A stretch of 64,000 nucleotides of DNA from Thermophilibacter provencensis (GCF_030372065.1 NZ_JAUDEA010000004.1:62001-126000); one strand, 5' to 3'; shown: positions 46,497-55,504, counted from the stretch's first letter. The notes: generated from the letters alone by a model not told the origin. Translations and numbers: made by a program.

Positions 46497-47506
46497 CGCG
46501 GGTTCTCCCTAAACTCTAGGTTCACGAGGCCGACGGTGATGAGGTCGCCGTCGCGCAGGACGCAAGTCTTGACGTCAACGTCGTTGACGAGCGTGCCGTT
46601 GGTGGAGTTGAGGTCGGTGATGCGCCAGTCGCGCCCGTCAAAGGAGAGCTCGGCGTGCGCGCGGGAGACGTTGGGGTCCCTCAGGACCACGCCGGCGCGG
46701 GAGCGCTCGCGGCCGATGACCGTCGAGGGGGCCCTGCCCGTGAAGGTCTGGCCGGTCTGGCGGTCTATGAGCAGGCAGGAGGCCTCGGCCTGAGGCGCGC
46801 CCTGGGCGATCGGCTCGTCCTGCATGCCGGGGATGCTGGAGCTCACGGTCCTCATGTTGACGAGGGGGACGCTGCGGCGCTGCGTCTGCGGCACGCCCGC
46901 GGCGGGCGTGGGCGCCATGACGGGCACGGGCATGGGGGTGGACTCCGAGGCCGAGGCAACGGGCTCGGGGGTCGCGTAGTCCGCGGGCATCACGTCGAGC
47001 CCGGTGTCGGAGTCGTGGCGCGGGCTGGGGACGTTGGTGGGGCGCTTGGCCCTGGGGTGGAGCTGCGCCGCCGCGCCGCCCGAGCTCGAGTTGCCGGCGA
47101 GAAACGCGCGCTCCTCCTCGCGCAGGCGGGCGAGCGTGCCGGCGTCGACGTTCTCGGCAAAGACGGCAAACTTCCCGGGCTTGAGGGAGGGGTCGACCAT
47201 AAAGCGCACGAGCGGGCTGCCCACAAAGGCGTAGCCCTTCTTCTGGGCCTGAGAGGTCACAAAGGCCGAGGTCTCGTACGTGATCTGCTCGTAGAGCGGG
47301 CGCATGAGCGAGTCATCGGACGCGGAGACGAGCACGGTGTAGAGCGCCGGCGCGGTGTCCACGCCGTCAATCTCGTACGTCTCGCTCTCCATCTCGCGCG
47401 CGGCGCGCTTGGCGAGCTTCTTAAAGGAGAAGGGCTCGGTGTAGCCCTGCGGAGCGGCGCCAAAGACGGAGCCTATGCGCGCCTCAAAGTCACTCAGAAA
47501 ACTCAT
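46493..47506 (-). CDS. fhaA: FHA-domain protein with DUF3662 (FhaA type)
   Basis: A 337-residue cytoplasmic protein. The N-terminal DUF3662 domain (about 1–115) has the typical FEARIGSVFGAAPQ. A Pro/Ala/Ser linker leads to the FHA domain (about 255–330): VIGRERSRAGVVLRDPNVSR, AHAELSF, DLNSTNGTLVND. FhaA in mycobacteria binds the MviN/PknB system. It starts inside the end of the upstream kinase gene (17-base overlap). Confidence 0.9.
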   Translation of the reverse strand: MSFLSDFEARIGSVFGAAPQGYTEPFSFKKLAKRAAREMESETYEIDGVDTAPALYTVLVSASDDSLMRPLYEQITYETSAFVTSQAQKKGYAFVGSPLVRFMVDPSLKPGKFAVFAENVDAGTLARLREEERAFLAGNSSSGGAAAQLHPRAKRPTNVPSPRHDSDTGLDVMPADYATPEPVASASESTPMPVPVMAPTPAAGVPQTQRRSVPLVNMRTVSSSIPGMQDEPIAQGAPQAEASCLLIDRQTGQTFTGRAPSTVIGRERSRAGVVLRDPNVSRAHAELSFDGRDWRITDLNSTNGTLVNDVDVKTCVLRDGDLITVGLVNLEFRENPR

Positions 47507-49232
47507 TGGTACCCCCGCCTTCTTGGTCCTCGTAGAGGGGACCCCTCAGGACAGTCGCGATGCACAAAAGCACAAACCAGAGTACCGCAAGTGTCACCGT
47601 CTCCCAATCGAGGGCTGACAGTATGCGGGCATTCTCCATCCTAGCTGCGAGAACCGAGAAAAGAATCACGCTTCCCAGCCCGAGCGCCTGCCCCGTGACC
47701 CCCGCGGCCACGCTCCCCCTGAGGGCAACGATGCTCGAGACCCAGGCGCAGGCCGTCGAGCCCGCCAGCATGACCCAGAACGCCGGGCGCAGCCAGGACG
47801 CGGCGAGCGCGGCGAGAAGCGCCTCCGAGGAGGGCCCCACCGTGGCGGCAATGTGGAAGAGGCTGCCCAGCGCGTAGCCGAGCGCGCCCGTGGCCGCCGC
47901 GGGGAGCGGGTCCAGGGCAAACCCCGCGAGTGCCGCGCCCGAGACCGGGGACGGGAGGCAGCAGGGCAGAAGCAGCGGCAGCGAGGAGAGCCGGTCGTGC
48001 CTGCCAAAGAGGGCGAGCCAGAGGACAAGGAGAAGGGCGAGGGCCCAGGCGAGAAGGGTCGCCGTCCCGGTGATGCTCGCCGAGGCGATGGCCCAGGCGA
48101 GTGCCAGGCCGGCGAGCGGGCCCCCAAAGGGCGGCCACACGGCGGCGAGGGCGCACCCCAGAAGCGGCGCCACGGCGAGGGCCTGCCCCTGCGTTCCGGC
48201 GGCGAGCAGCACAACGCGCAGCGCGGCGAGGGTGGCCACGGCCGTGAGGCCGCGGGTGAGGACGCCCTCAAGGCGGGGCAGGCGCACGTCGAGGCCCGGG
48301 CGCGCCCTCCTTCCCGCGGCGATGGCGCCGTCGTCCTCCTCGGCCTGCTCAACGAGGTCGCGCAGGGACGTGGCGCCCTCGCGCTCGTCCCCAAGGAGCG
48401 GTGCGAGCTCCCCGGCCAGGTCGTCAACGGAGGGGGTTCTCTCGGAGGCCGCCGGCGCGAGCGCGTCGAGAAGCACCAGCTCGGCGTCAGGTGACAGCTC
48501 GGGACAGGTGCGGGCGAGGCCCCGCCCCGGGCCGCGGCGAATCCTCGTGAGGGACTCCTCGGCGCTTCTCGCCAGGAAGGGGTCCGAGCCGGTGAGGGAC
48601 TGCCAGATGACCGTGGCGAGCGAGAAGACGTCCGTGCGCTCGTCAACGAGCATCCCCTCGATCTGCTCGGGGGGCATGTAGCCCACGGTTCCGCCGCGCG
48701 CGCCGCCATAGCCGGCGGCGGATGCGAGCGAGGCCATGCCAAAGTCCGCGAGCTTCACGGTCCCGCGGCGGTCGACCATGATGTTGGTGGGCTTGATGTC
48801 GAGGTGCAGCACGCGGTTCTCGTGCGCGTAGGAGAGGGCGCGCGCCACGCACGCAAGAACGTGCGCGCACTCTTCCGGCGTGAGGACGCCCCCCTCAACG
48901 CGGGCGAGAAGCTCGGCGAGGTTGAGGCCGTCCACGTACTCCATGACAAGGTAGGCGTAGGCCCCCTCCGCCTCGAAGTCGTAGACGGTGACGATGTTGG
49001 GGTGGGCGAGCATGCAGGCGGTTCTTGCCTCCGCGAGCGCCTCCTCGGCGGTGGTGCCCGAGTCCGCGGCAAGGGGGATGCGCTTTATCGCCACGCGGCG
49101 CTGCAGGCGGGTGTCCCAGCACGTGCAGACCGTGCCAAAGCCGCCGGTGCCCCTTCGCTCGAGCACGCGGTAGCGCCCGAGCAGGACCTCCTCGCGCTCA
49201 CCCATGGCGTCGCTGTGCGGCGTCTCGATCAC
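47490..49232 (-). CDS. Serine/threonine kinase with polytopic membrane domain
   Basis: A 580-residue protein, first in the cell-wall operon. N-terminal kinase (about 18–280): RRGTGGFGTVCTCWD, VAIKRIPL, LHLDIKPTNIMV, ADFGMASLA, MPPEQIEGM. The HRD motif reads HLD, with the Asp kept but the Arg gone. There are no PASTA domains; instead the C-terminal 250 residues are very hydrophobic with about eight predicted helices. It occupies the place of pknA-type kinases but its C-terminal half is unlike PknA. GAGGAGG precedes the GTG start. Confidence 0.85.
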   Translation of the reverse strand: MIETPHSDAMGEREEVLLGRYRVLERRGTGGFGTVCTCWDTRLQRRVAIKRIPLAADSGTTAEEALAEARTACMLAHPNIVTVYDFEAEGAYAYLVMEYVDGLNLAELLARVEGGVLTPEECAHVLACVARALSYAHENRVLHLDIKPTNIMVDRRGTVKLADFGMASLASAAGYGGARGGTVGYMPPEQIEGMLVDERTDVFSLATVIWQSLTGSDPFLARSAEESLTRIRRGPGRGLARTCPELSPDAELVLLDALAPAASERTPSVDDLAGELAPLLGDEREGATSLRDLVEQAEEDDGAIAAGRRARPGLDVRLPRLEGVLTRGLTAVATLAALRVVLLAAGTQGQALAVAPLLGCALAAVWPPFGGPLAGLALAWAIASASITGTATLLAWALALLLVLWLALFGRHDRLSSLPLLLPCCLPSPVSGAALAGFALDPLPAAATGALGYALGSLFHIAATVGPSSEALLAALAASWLRPAFWVMLAGSTACAWVSSIVALRGSVAAGVTGQALGLGSVILFSVLAARMENARILSALDWETVTLAVLWFVLLCIATVLRGPLYEDQEGGGTNEFSE

Positions 49233-49379
49233 GGCACCTCCTCGATTAAGTTGCGTTTGCCGTGCGTGCGGCTATTCTACCGCGCCGTTTGCGCCGCGGC
49301 CAGCGCGCGGGAGACGCGCGGCGGCTCTCAAGAAAACCCCTTGGCAGCGCGTGGTCGTTGCGCTACTATTAACCGGCAC

Positions 49380-49466
49380 GCGGGCGTGGCGGAATTGGCA
49401 GACGCGTACGGTTCAGGTCCGTATGGGGGCAACTCCATGAAGGTTCAAGTCCTTTCGCCCGCACCA
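49380..49466 (+). tRNA. tRNA-Leu (CAG)
   Basis: Acceptor GCGGGCG/CGCCCGC, anticodon stem TACGG/CCGTA with loop TTCAGGT (anticodon CAG), long variable arm TGGGGGCAACTCCA, T loop GGTTCAAGTCC, and an encoded CCA. Confidence 0.96.
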
Positions 49467-49475
49467 TAAAAGAGC

Positions 49476-49512
49476 AGGGCCGCCGGGTTTTCTCGCCCGG
49501 CGGCCCTTTTGT
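49476..49512. terminator. Terminator after tRNA-Leu
   Basis: AGGGCCGCCGGG, eight-base loop, CCCGGCGGCCCT, then TTTTG. The reverse strand has AAAA upstream, so it may also serve the convergent small membrane-protein gene. Confidence 0.85.
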
Positions 49513-49548
49513 GTGCGCATGGCCGGACGGGCCGGCAGGAGGGTCGCG

Positions 49549-49734
49549 CTACTCGTCCTCTCCGAAGAGGTCCCAGTCGCCCTCGCTCTTCTCGTGATTG
49601 AAGTAGCGCTTCTTGGTCTTGCGCTCCATGAGCAGGGCGATGAGCAGGCACAAGACGATGCCGCCCACGATCAGGCAGATGACGCCCATGCGGTCGTTGA
49701 AGAGCCATGTGAAGAAGTCGCCGATTGCCTGCAT
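49549..49734 (-). CDS. Small single-pass membrane protein
   Basis: A 61-residue protein with an amphipathic start ([14 protein letters not shown]), one TM at about 15–34 ([19 protein letters not shown]) and a charged tail ending in acidic residues. GGGAGG stands before the ATG. No family recognised. It is divergent from serS. Confidence 0.65.
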   Translation of the reverse strand: MQAIGDFFTWLFNDRMGVICLIVGGIVLCLLIALLMERKTKKRYFNHEKSEGDWDLFGEDE

Positions 49735-49841
49735 GTCCTGCCTCCCAAGTGCGGTCGAAGATTCACCGCACAAGTATATACTTGGAGGGCCGTCGGCCCG
49801 CGCGTCGATGGCGAAGGCACAGCACGAAGCGAGGAGCCAGC

Positions 49842-51137
49842 ATGCTCGACATCAAGTTCGTCCGAGAAAACCCTGACATCGTGGACAAGTCCTGCGAGTC
49901 CCGCCAGAACGCCCACTGGGACCGCGAGAAGTTCTTCGAGCTCGACGAGGAGCGCCGCTCCGTCATCGCCGAGGTGGAGAAGCTCCAGGCCGAGCGCAAC
50001 TCCGTCTCCAAGGAGATCGGCCTGCTCATGCGCGAGGGCAAGAAGGACGAGGCGGAGGCCGCAAAGCAGCGCGTGGCGGCAAACAAGGACCGCATCGCCG
50101 AGCTGGACGCCCGCCGCACCGAGGTGGAGGACGCCCTCTTTGACCTCGTCTCCCGCATCCCCAACATTCCGCACGAGAGCGTCCCCTACGGCAAGGACGA
50201 CTCGGACAACCCCGAGGTGCGCCGCTGGGGCACCCCGCGCGACTTCGCGGCGGACGGCTTTGAGCCCAAGGCGCACTGGGACCTTGGCCCCGCCACGGGC
50301 ATGATCGACTTCGACCGCGGCGTCAAGATTGCCGGCACCCGCTTCTACGTGCTCGGCGGCATGGGCGCCCGCATGGAGCGCGCGCTCATCAGCTTCATGG
50401 TGGACATGCACGTCAAGGCTGGTTTCAAGGAGTGGTGGATGCCCGTCATCACCAACCGCGAGACCCTCTTTGGCACGGGCCAGCTGCCTAAGTTCGAGGA
50501 CGACCTCTACCACGTGAACCCCGACCTCTATCTCATCCCCACCGCGGAGGTCATGCTCACCAACCTGCACCGCGGCGAGGTGCTCGACGCGTCCCAGCTG
50601 CCGCTCTGGTACACCGCCTTCACCCCGTGCTTCCGCGAGGAGGCGGGCTCGGCCGGCCGCGACACGCGCGGCATCATCCGCGTGCACCAGTTCGACAAGG
50701 TCGAGATGGTCAAGTTCGCCAAGCCCGAGGACTCGATGAACCAGCTCGAGAGCATGGTCGCCGAGGCCGAGGCCGTCCTCCAGGCGCTGGAGCTGCCCTA
50801 CCACGTGGTGACGCTCTGCACCGGTGACATCGGCTTCTCTGCCTGCAAGTGCTACGACCTCGAGGTGTGGCTGCCCAGCTACAACGCCTACAAGGAGATC
50901 TCCTCCTGCTCCAACTGCTGGGACTTCCAGGCGCGCCGCGCCAACATCCGCTACAAGGACCCGGCGGAGTTCAAGGGCACGCGCTTCGTGCACACGCTCA
51001 ACGGCTCCGGTCTTGCCGTGGGCCGCACCATGGCCGCCATCATGGAGAACTACCAGAACGCCGACGGCTCCATCACGGTGCCCGAGGCCCTGCGCCCGTA
51101 CATGGGCGGTGTGGAGGTCATCAAGCCCGAGGCCTAG
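49842..51137 (+). CDS. serS: Seryl-tRNA synthetase
   Basis: This class II synthetase charges tRNA-Ser. The 431-residue protein starts [14 protein letters not shown], with the N-terminal coiled-coil arm about 25–105. Class II motif 2 is [27 protein letters not shown] and motif 3 is [27 protein letters not shown] precedes the ATG; longer in-frame starts run into the intergenic region. No T-box element is seen upstream. Confidence 0.96.
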   Translation: MLDIKFVRENPDIVDKSCESRQNAHWDREKFFELDEERRSVIAEVEKLQAERNSVSKEIGLLMREGKKDEAEAAKQRVAANKDRIAELDARRTEVEDALFDLVSRIPNIPHESVPYGKDDSDNPEVRRWGTPRDFAADGFEPKAHWDLGPATGMIDFDRGVKIAGTRFYVLGGMGARMERALISFMVDMHVKAGFKEWWMPVITNRETLFGTGQLPKFEDDLYHVNPDLYLIPTAEVMLTNLHRGEVLDASQLPLWYTAFTPCFREEAGSAGRDTRGIIRVHQFDKVEMVKFAKPEDSMNQLESMVAEAEAVLQALELPYHVVTLCTGDIGFSACKCYDLEVWLPSYNAYKEISSCSNCWDFQARRANIRYKDPAEFKGTRFVHTLNGSGLAVGRTMAAIMENYQNADGSITVPEALRPYMGGVEVIKPEA

Positions 51138-51158
51138 CGCTCATACGCAGGGTGCGCC

Positions 51159-51192
51159 GAGGGTCGCCCGCGCTGGCGGGCGGCCCTCTTTG
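51159..51192 (+). terminator. Terminator after serS
   Basis: GAGGGTCGCCCG, short loop, CGGGCGGCCCTC, then TTTGC. Confidence 0.75.
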
Positions 51193-51222
51193 CGTGACGC
51201 GCGGAATCTCAAAAATAGTTCA

Positions 51223-51250
51223 GAACAACTGTTCCAAAGAACAATTGTTC
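51223..51250. promoter_or_regulatory. Two LexA/SOS-box-like operators over a promoter
   Basis: GAACAACTGTTC (51223–51234) and GAACAATTGTTC (51239–51250) both fit the Gram-positive/actinobacterial LexA core GAAC-N4-GTTC, with centres 16 bp apart. A -10 element TATACT follows at 51254–51259, so repressor bound here would block the -35 region. Another dimeric regulator with the same half-sites cannot be excluded. Confidence 0.6.
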
Positions 51251-51289
51251 TGGTATACTGAGATCACGGAGCCGAGGGAGGGAGAAGAG

Positions 51290-51646
51290 ATGCAGATGAC
51301 GGAGGTCGCGCGGTTTGAGAGTGCGGGGGACGTTCGCACGATGCTCGTTGGCGAGGAGGATGGCTACGTTGTGGTGCGAGAGGACCTTGCCGGACCGTCC
51401 GCGCTCGTCGTGTACGGAGACGAGGAGCGGAGCATGCGGGCGATGTTTGCGCCGGAGGCCGTGCGGGGCCTGCTCGACGCGGTGGGTGCTGCGGGAGAGG
51501 AGTCTCTGAGCGCCTACCTCTCTCGGGAGGAGCATGACATCGTCGATCTCATGGATCTCTGCGACGCTCGCGGGGTGCCCTATGCCTTTACGGGGCTGGG
51601 CGCCCAAAGTGGGGCACAGTTCAGGCCGGCCCGGCAGTTGGGCTAG
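51290..51646 (+). CDS. Small protein of unknown function behind LexA-like boxes
   Basis: A 118-residue protein with no recognised family: MQMTEVARFESAGDVR start, two predicted strand-rich halves (GYVVVREDLAGPSALVVYG), an acidic helical centre (EEHDIVDLMDLCDARG) and a polar tail. GGAGGGAGAA precedes the ATG. No signal peptide or TM. The two GAAC-N4-GTTC sites in its promoter suggest damage-inducible expression. It converges on the GntR gene, 22 bases away. Confidence 0.65.
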   Translation: MQMTEVARFESAGDVRTMLVGEEDGYVVVREDLAGPSALVVYGDEERSMRAMFAPEAVRGLLDAVGAAGEESLSAYLSREEHDIVDLMDLCDARGVPYAFTGLGAQSGAQFRPARQLG

Positions 51647-51668
51647 GGCGCGAGCGCCCCGCCCGTGC

Positions 51669-52376
51669 TCAGGCTCGACTGACGTTGAGCTCAAAGCTGT
51701 TGCTCTCCCCGCGGTAGGTTGCCACGGAGTACTCCACGGCCGTCCCACTGGCGTCGTGGGCAACAGTGTGGAAGAGCAAGAGCGGGTCTCCGGGCTCGAC
51801 GTCGAGGAGCGCGGCGATCGCACCGTCGGCTTTGATGGCCTCAAGGCGTCGCTGTGCCGTCATCACGGGGTTTCCGCAGGCATCCATTGCGGCGTAGAGG
51901 CTCGACTCGTTGAAGTCGAACGAGTCGAGCTCTGGGTAGAGCGCGCAGGGGATGTAGCTTTCCACAAAGACGTTGGGCAGGTTGTCGGCATAGCGAAGTC
52001 GGACGAGTTTGAAGACGTCCTGACCGCGGGTGAGCTCGAGGCGCTTCTCGACCTCGGTGTTCGCGCGCTCACGCTTGAACACGAGGACTTTGGTTTTGGG
52101 GAGGCGCCCGGCAAGACGCATGGCGTCTTCGAAGCTCGAGATGCTCATGGTGAAGGACTGTCTCACCTTGGGCCTGGTCACCACCGTGCCACGACGCCGG
52201 CGCTTCTCGAGATAACCCTCGTCCGCAAGAAGCTGAAGGGCTTGGCGTACCGTCGGCCTGCTCACCCCGTAGATTTGAGCAAGCTCAAGCTCTGAGGGTA
52301 TGGTCTGTCCTTCGGGGTAGGTCCCGTCCTTAATCTTGGAGAGGAGGTCTTCGCGGACCTTATCATAGAGGGTCAT
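51669..52376 (-). CDS. GntR/HutC-family transcriptional regulator
   Basis: A 235-residue regulator. The N-terminal winged helix is typical (IPSELELAQIYGVSRPTVRQALQLLADEGYLEKRRRRG), and the C-terminal UTRA ligand-binding domain spans about 95–235 (KLVRLRYADNLPNVFVESYI, AVEYSVATYRGESNSFEL). UTRA domains usually bind a sugar phosphate or similar. It is divergent from deoC–manA-like–epimerase and probably controls that operon. AGGGAGG precedes the ATG. Confidence 0.93.
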   Translation of the reverse strand: MTLYDKVREDLLSKIKDGTYPEGQTIPSELELAQIYGVSRPTVRQALQLLADEGYLEKRRRRGTVVTRPKVRQSFTMSISSFEDAMRLAGRLPKTKVLVFKRERANTEVEKRLELTRGQDVFKLVRLRYADNLPNVFVESYIPCALYPELDSFDFNESSLYAAMDACGNPVMTAQRRLEAIKADGAIAALLDVEPGDPLLLFHTVAHDASGTAVEYSVATYRGESNSFELNVSRA

Positions 52377-52487
52377 CGGACCTCCCTTGTGTCAATAGTG
52401 TGTACTGACATATACATAACATATTGAGAAGAACCAGTTGTTATGTTACCAACATATCGATTCTAGGGGAAATGGAGGGAAGCCGCC
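52377..52487. promoter_or_regulatory. Divergent promoter/operator region between gntR and deoC
   Basis: AT-rich 110 bases with several dyads: ATGTTACCAACAT (52443–52455) and TGTCA…TGACA around 52390–52410. One or more is probably the operator of the neighbouring GntR regulator. The exact -35/-10 elements are unclear. Confidence 0.45.
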
Positions 52488-53198
52488 ATGAAACGCTATA
52501 CGCTCGACGACCTTGCCCAGCTGATTGACCACACCAATTTGCGTCCCGACGCTACGCGCGAGGACATGGAGCGGCTCTGCGACGAGGCCAGGCGTCATCA
52601 CTTTAGGATGGTGGCGGTGAACTCGGTGCAGTCCGCACTCTGCTCGCGGCTTCTTGCAGGGACGGACGTTCACACGGGCGCGGCGATTGGCTTTCCTCTG
52701 GGTCAGACCTCTATTGCTTGCAAGGTTTTCGAGACAAAGGACGCGCTCGCCAACGGTGCCAACGAGATTGACTATGTGGTCAACCTCACCGAGGTCAAGG
52801 CCGGCAACTGGGCGTATGTGACTGACGAGATGACGCGGATTGTGGAGGTGTGCCGCGAGGCGCAGGTGCCCTCCAAGGTCATCTTCGAGAACTGCCTGCT
52901 CACGCACGACGAGAAGCTCAGGCTCTGCGAGATTGCGAGCGAGGTCCTGCCCTCCTTCGTGAAGACCTCGACGGGCTTTTCGAAGGGGGGAGCCACCGTT
53001 GAGGACGTGCGCCTCATGCGCGAACACGTTGACGCCCGCGTGAAGGTCAAGGCGGCGGGCGGAATTCGCACCGCTGACGCGTTTCTTGATATGGTGAGCG
53101 CTGGTGCCGAGCGCATTGGCTGCAGCGCCGGAGTTCCAATCATTGAGGAGATCGGCGCGCGCATGGCGGCCGACGGCGTCTCCTCGCTCGAGCTTTAG
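52488..53198 (+). CDS. deoC: Deoxyribose-phosphate aldolase
   Basis: DeoC cleaves 2-deoxyribose-5-phosphate to glyceraldehyde-3-phosphate and acetaldehyde. The 236-residue protein has the Schiff-base lysine in [13 protein letters not shown], the proton-relay Lys in [11 protein letters not shown], and [21 protein letters not shown] precedes the ATG. It is grouped with an isomerase and an epimerase, not with the usual nucleoside phosphorylases, so the natural substrate may be another sugar phosphate; that is inference. Confidence 0.92.
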   Translation: MKRYTLDDLAQLIDHTNLRPDATREDMERLCDEARRHHFRMVAVNSVQSALCSRLLAGTDVHTGAAIGFPLGQTSIACKVFETKDALANGANEIDYVVNLTEVKAGNWAYVTDEMTRIVEVCREAQVPSKVIFENCLLTHDEKLRLCEIASEVLPSFVKTSTGFSKGGATVEDVRLMREHVDARVKVKAAGGIRTADAFLDMVSAGAERIGCSAGVPIIEEIGARMAADGVSSLEL

Positions 53199-53207
53199 GG
53201 GGGCGGG

Positions 53208-54155
53208 ATGGGACCGCTGCTTCTGCGCCCCAACTACATCTCGCCGGTTTGGTCGGGTCCGCGCATCAACGAGGCCCGCGGGATGACAGGCGACGTTTGC
53301 CACGGAGAGTCCTTTGACGTCTCGGTTCACGAGGGGCTCGTCAACGTGGTTGAGGGCGGGCCGTATGGCGGGGTCCCGCTCGATGAGCTCATTCGCGAGC
53401 ATCGAGCTGAGATCATGGGAGACCTCGAGGACGACGGCATCGTGCAGGTGCTTGTCATGGACGCTGCGGATAACCTTTCCGTGCAGGTCCATCCTGACGA
53501 GGCGTATGCCCAGGCGCACGAGGGCGACCACGAGAAGACCGAGTCCTGGTACATCCTTGCCGCCAATCCCGGTGCCTTCATCTACTGCGGAACCATTACC
53601 AATGACGTCGATGTCATCCGAGCGGCCGCGCTTGACGACACGGTGGGCGAGAAGTGCTGTCGCAAGGTGCCTGTCTCTGAGGGTGACTTCGTCCTCATAC
53701 CGGCGGGGACGCTTCATGCCCTGGGCAAGGGCGTTTTTGCCCTCGAGGTTGGCAGCCTTGGCTTCAAGACCTACCGCGTCTGCGACTGGGGGCGCGGGCG
53801 CGAGCTTCACGTGAAGCGGGGCTTTGACGTGCTGCGGACGGACAGCCGCCCAGAGCCCGGCCACTTTGGCGCCTTTGACGCTCAGGCACCGGCCTCCGTG
53901 CGGCGCGGCGTGACGCATCGCCTGTTTGTGAGCGACGTCGTTGACGTGCGCGGAGGCTGGGAGGCACGGACAAACGGACGCTACGAGGTCATCTCGTGCG
54001 TTGCGGGTCGCGCTCGGATTTGCACGACGGACGGGATGGTCGAACTCCCCTTCACGCGCTCCGCGCTCGTTCCCGCGAGTGTGGGCAGTTACTCGATAGA
54101 GGGCACGTGCCGAGTGCTGAGGAGCTACGCAACAAGGCCGGGCGAGACTTCCTAA
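53208..54155 (+). CDS. Class I mannose-6-phosphate isomerase-like protein
   Basis: A 315-residue cupin of the ManA type. Zinc-site motifs: LSVQVHPDEAYAQ (Gln, His), HEKTESWYILA (Glu) and IPAGTLHALGKGVFALEV (His). The length matches the short Bacillus-type isomerases that convert mannose-6-P and fructose-6-P. Starts ten bases after deoC behind GGGGGG-rich sequence. Some short ManA proteins act on other sugars, so the substrate is unsettled. Confidence 0.85.
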   Translation: MGPLLLRPNYISPVWSGPRINEARGMTGDVCHGESFDVSVHEGLVNVVEGGPYGGVPLDELIREHRAEIMGDLEDDGIVQVLVMDAADNLSVQVHPDEAYAQAHEGDHEKTESWYILAANPGAFIYCGTITNDVDVIRAAALDDTVGEKCCRKVPVSEGDFVLIPAGTLHALGKGVFALEVGSLGFKTYRVCDWGRGRELHVKRGFDVLRTDSRPEPGHFGAFDAQAPASVRRGVTHRLFVSDVVDVRGGWEARTNGRYEVISCVAGRARICTTDGMVELPFTRSALVPASVGSYSIEGTCRVLRSYATRPGETS

Positions 54156-54165
54156 GGAGGAGACG

Positions 54166-55035
54166 ATGCAACGAATTCTCATCACCGGGGCAAACGGCTA
54201 TCTTGCAAGCTTGGCCCAGCTCTACAACGCGGGGCGCTATGAGTTCCTTCGCGTCTCGCACTCTGACGTTGACTTTCGAGACCCTGAAGGTGTGGAGGCG
54301 TTTGTCCGCGCGGCGGACTTTGACGTGTGTCTGCACATGGCGGCGGACGCCACGACCGCCCATTGCGAGCAGGACCCCGAGGGCACGCGCCTCGTGAACA
54401 CCGAGTCCGCCATCGCCATCGCGCGCGCCTGTCACGAGCTGGGAAGGCAGGTCGTGTTCATCTCTACGGAGCAGTGCTTCAACGCCTCTCCCGGCGCGGC
54501 GCCCTTCTCGGAGGAGGACGAGCAGGCCTCCACGACGCGCTACGGTCAGCAGAAGATGGAGGCGGACGCCTGGATCAGGGAAAACGTCGACGACTATCTC
54601 ATCCTGCGCTTCTCGTGGATGTTTGGCCTGGCCATGCCCGGTGTGCGACCCTCTCCCAACATCCTCACCAACGTGATGGGCGCGCTGCGCTCCGGCAGAC
54701 CTACGGTGTTTAGGGTGCATGAGCGTCGCAACATGACCTATGCCCAGCGCTTTGCGGGCCAGCTTCCCGCGATTCTCGGGCTTCCGAGCGGGGCATATCA
54801 CCTTGCCAGCCAGAACGGTCGCACCACGTATGAGACCGCGCGCCTGGTCGCGGAGCGCCTGGGATGCCCTGTCGCCGAGGTTGACCGCCTCATCCTTCCG
54901 GACGAGAGCACCTATGCCGAGCACCCGCGCGACTTTCGCCTTGCGTCGGACAAGATACGGGCTGCGGGTATTGAGCTGGGGAGCTTTGAGGAGGACCTCG
55001 ATCTCTGTCTGCGGGACTTCGGCCTTGGCGCGTGA
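54166..55035 (+). CDS. NAD(P)-dependent epimerase/RmlD-like reductase
   Basis: A 289-residue extended short-chain dehydrogenase. N-terminal nucleotide site TGANGYLASL, in which the third Gly of GxxGxxG is Ala; LHMAADATTAHCEQDP, VFISTEQCFN, and YxxxK in RYGQQKMEAD. The closest look is the dTDP-4-dehydrorhamnose reductase group. AGGAGGAG precedes the ATG. It is the third gene of the GntR-linked operon. Substrate unknown. Confidence 0.85.
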   Translation: MQRILITGANGYLASLAQLYNAGRYEFLRVSHSDVDFRDPEGVEAFVRAADFDVCLHMAADATTAHCEQDPEGTRLVNTESAIAIARACHELGRQVVFISTEQCFNASPGAAPFSEEDEQASTTRYGQQKMEADAWIRENVDDYLILRFSWMFGLAMPGVRPSPNILTNVMGALRSGRPTVFRVHERRNMTYAQRFAGQLPAILGLPSGAYHLASQNGRTTYETARLVAERLGCPVAEVDRLILPDESTYAEHPRDFRLASDKIRAAGIELGSFEEDLDLCLRDFGLGA

Positions 55036-55056
55036 CGGCGAGGAGGCCGTGGTCCC

Positions 55057-55463
55057 GTGCCACGTCTCGGAGCCATGTCGAGAAATACCTGCCCTTGTGC
55101 CACGTCCCGGGTCCGAGGTCGAGAGAACTCGGGGTCTGTACCACGCTCTCAGATCTGTGCCGAGAAAACCCGGGGCGTGTGCCAGCGGCGCCGCCCACCC
55201 GTCGAGAAAACCTGGGGGGTGTACCGCACGACGCGATTCTTGCCGAGAAAACTGGTCCTCTGTACCGTGCCGGCGCCACCGCGGTGTTGGCGCGTGGTAC
55301 AGCGCGCGGATTATATCGGCAAGAATTCTCAGATCTGGTACAGGGGCGAGGTATTCTCGGCATGCGGTCTGAGCGCGCCGTACAGACCCCCGGTTCTCTC
55401 GGCGTGATTTGCCAAAACTGGTACAGGGGAGCTGTTTTCTCGACGCGCTCGTGACGGCGATAC
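55057..55463. repeat. Mirrored array of about ten degenerate 41-bp repeats
   Basis: Five forward units begin GTRCC at 55057, 55097, 55138, 55179 and 55221; a central palindrome-like unit spans 55262–55300; then four reversed units end in GTAC/TAC near 55341, 55383, 55424 and 55463. Steps are 39–42 bp. Forward units share CGAGAAAACC-GGGG before the next GTRCC, and reversed units carry its complement (GGTTCTCTCGG, TTTTCTCGAC). About 14 bases per unit are variable. No ORF fits. It lies after the epimerase operon and before convergent tRNA genes. Confidence 0.8.
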
Positions 55464-55496
55464 ACAAAACGGGAGGCTCCCAAGGGAGCCTCCCGT
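55464..55496 (-). terminator. Terminator of the minus-strand tRNA-Arg
   Basis: ACGGGAGGCTCCC pairs perfectly with its complement across two bases; on the minus strand TTTTGTG follows. It lies just after tRNA-Arg(ACG). Confidence 0.8.
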
Positions 55497-55504
55497 AACT
55501 TGCG

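Noticed and set aside
49735-49841. T-box leader of serS
   Set aside because: The gap is only about 100 bases and lacks the T-box word TGGNACCGCG and a terminator.
55057-55463. CRISPR array
   Set aside because: Regular spacing suggested it, but the repeats are degenerate, the unique part is only about 14 bases, the orientation flips midway and no cas gene is near.
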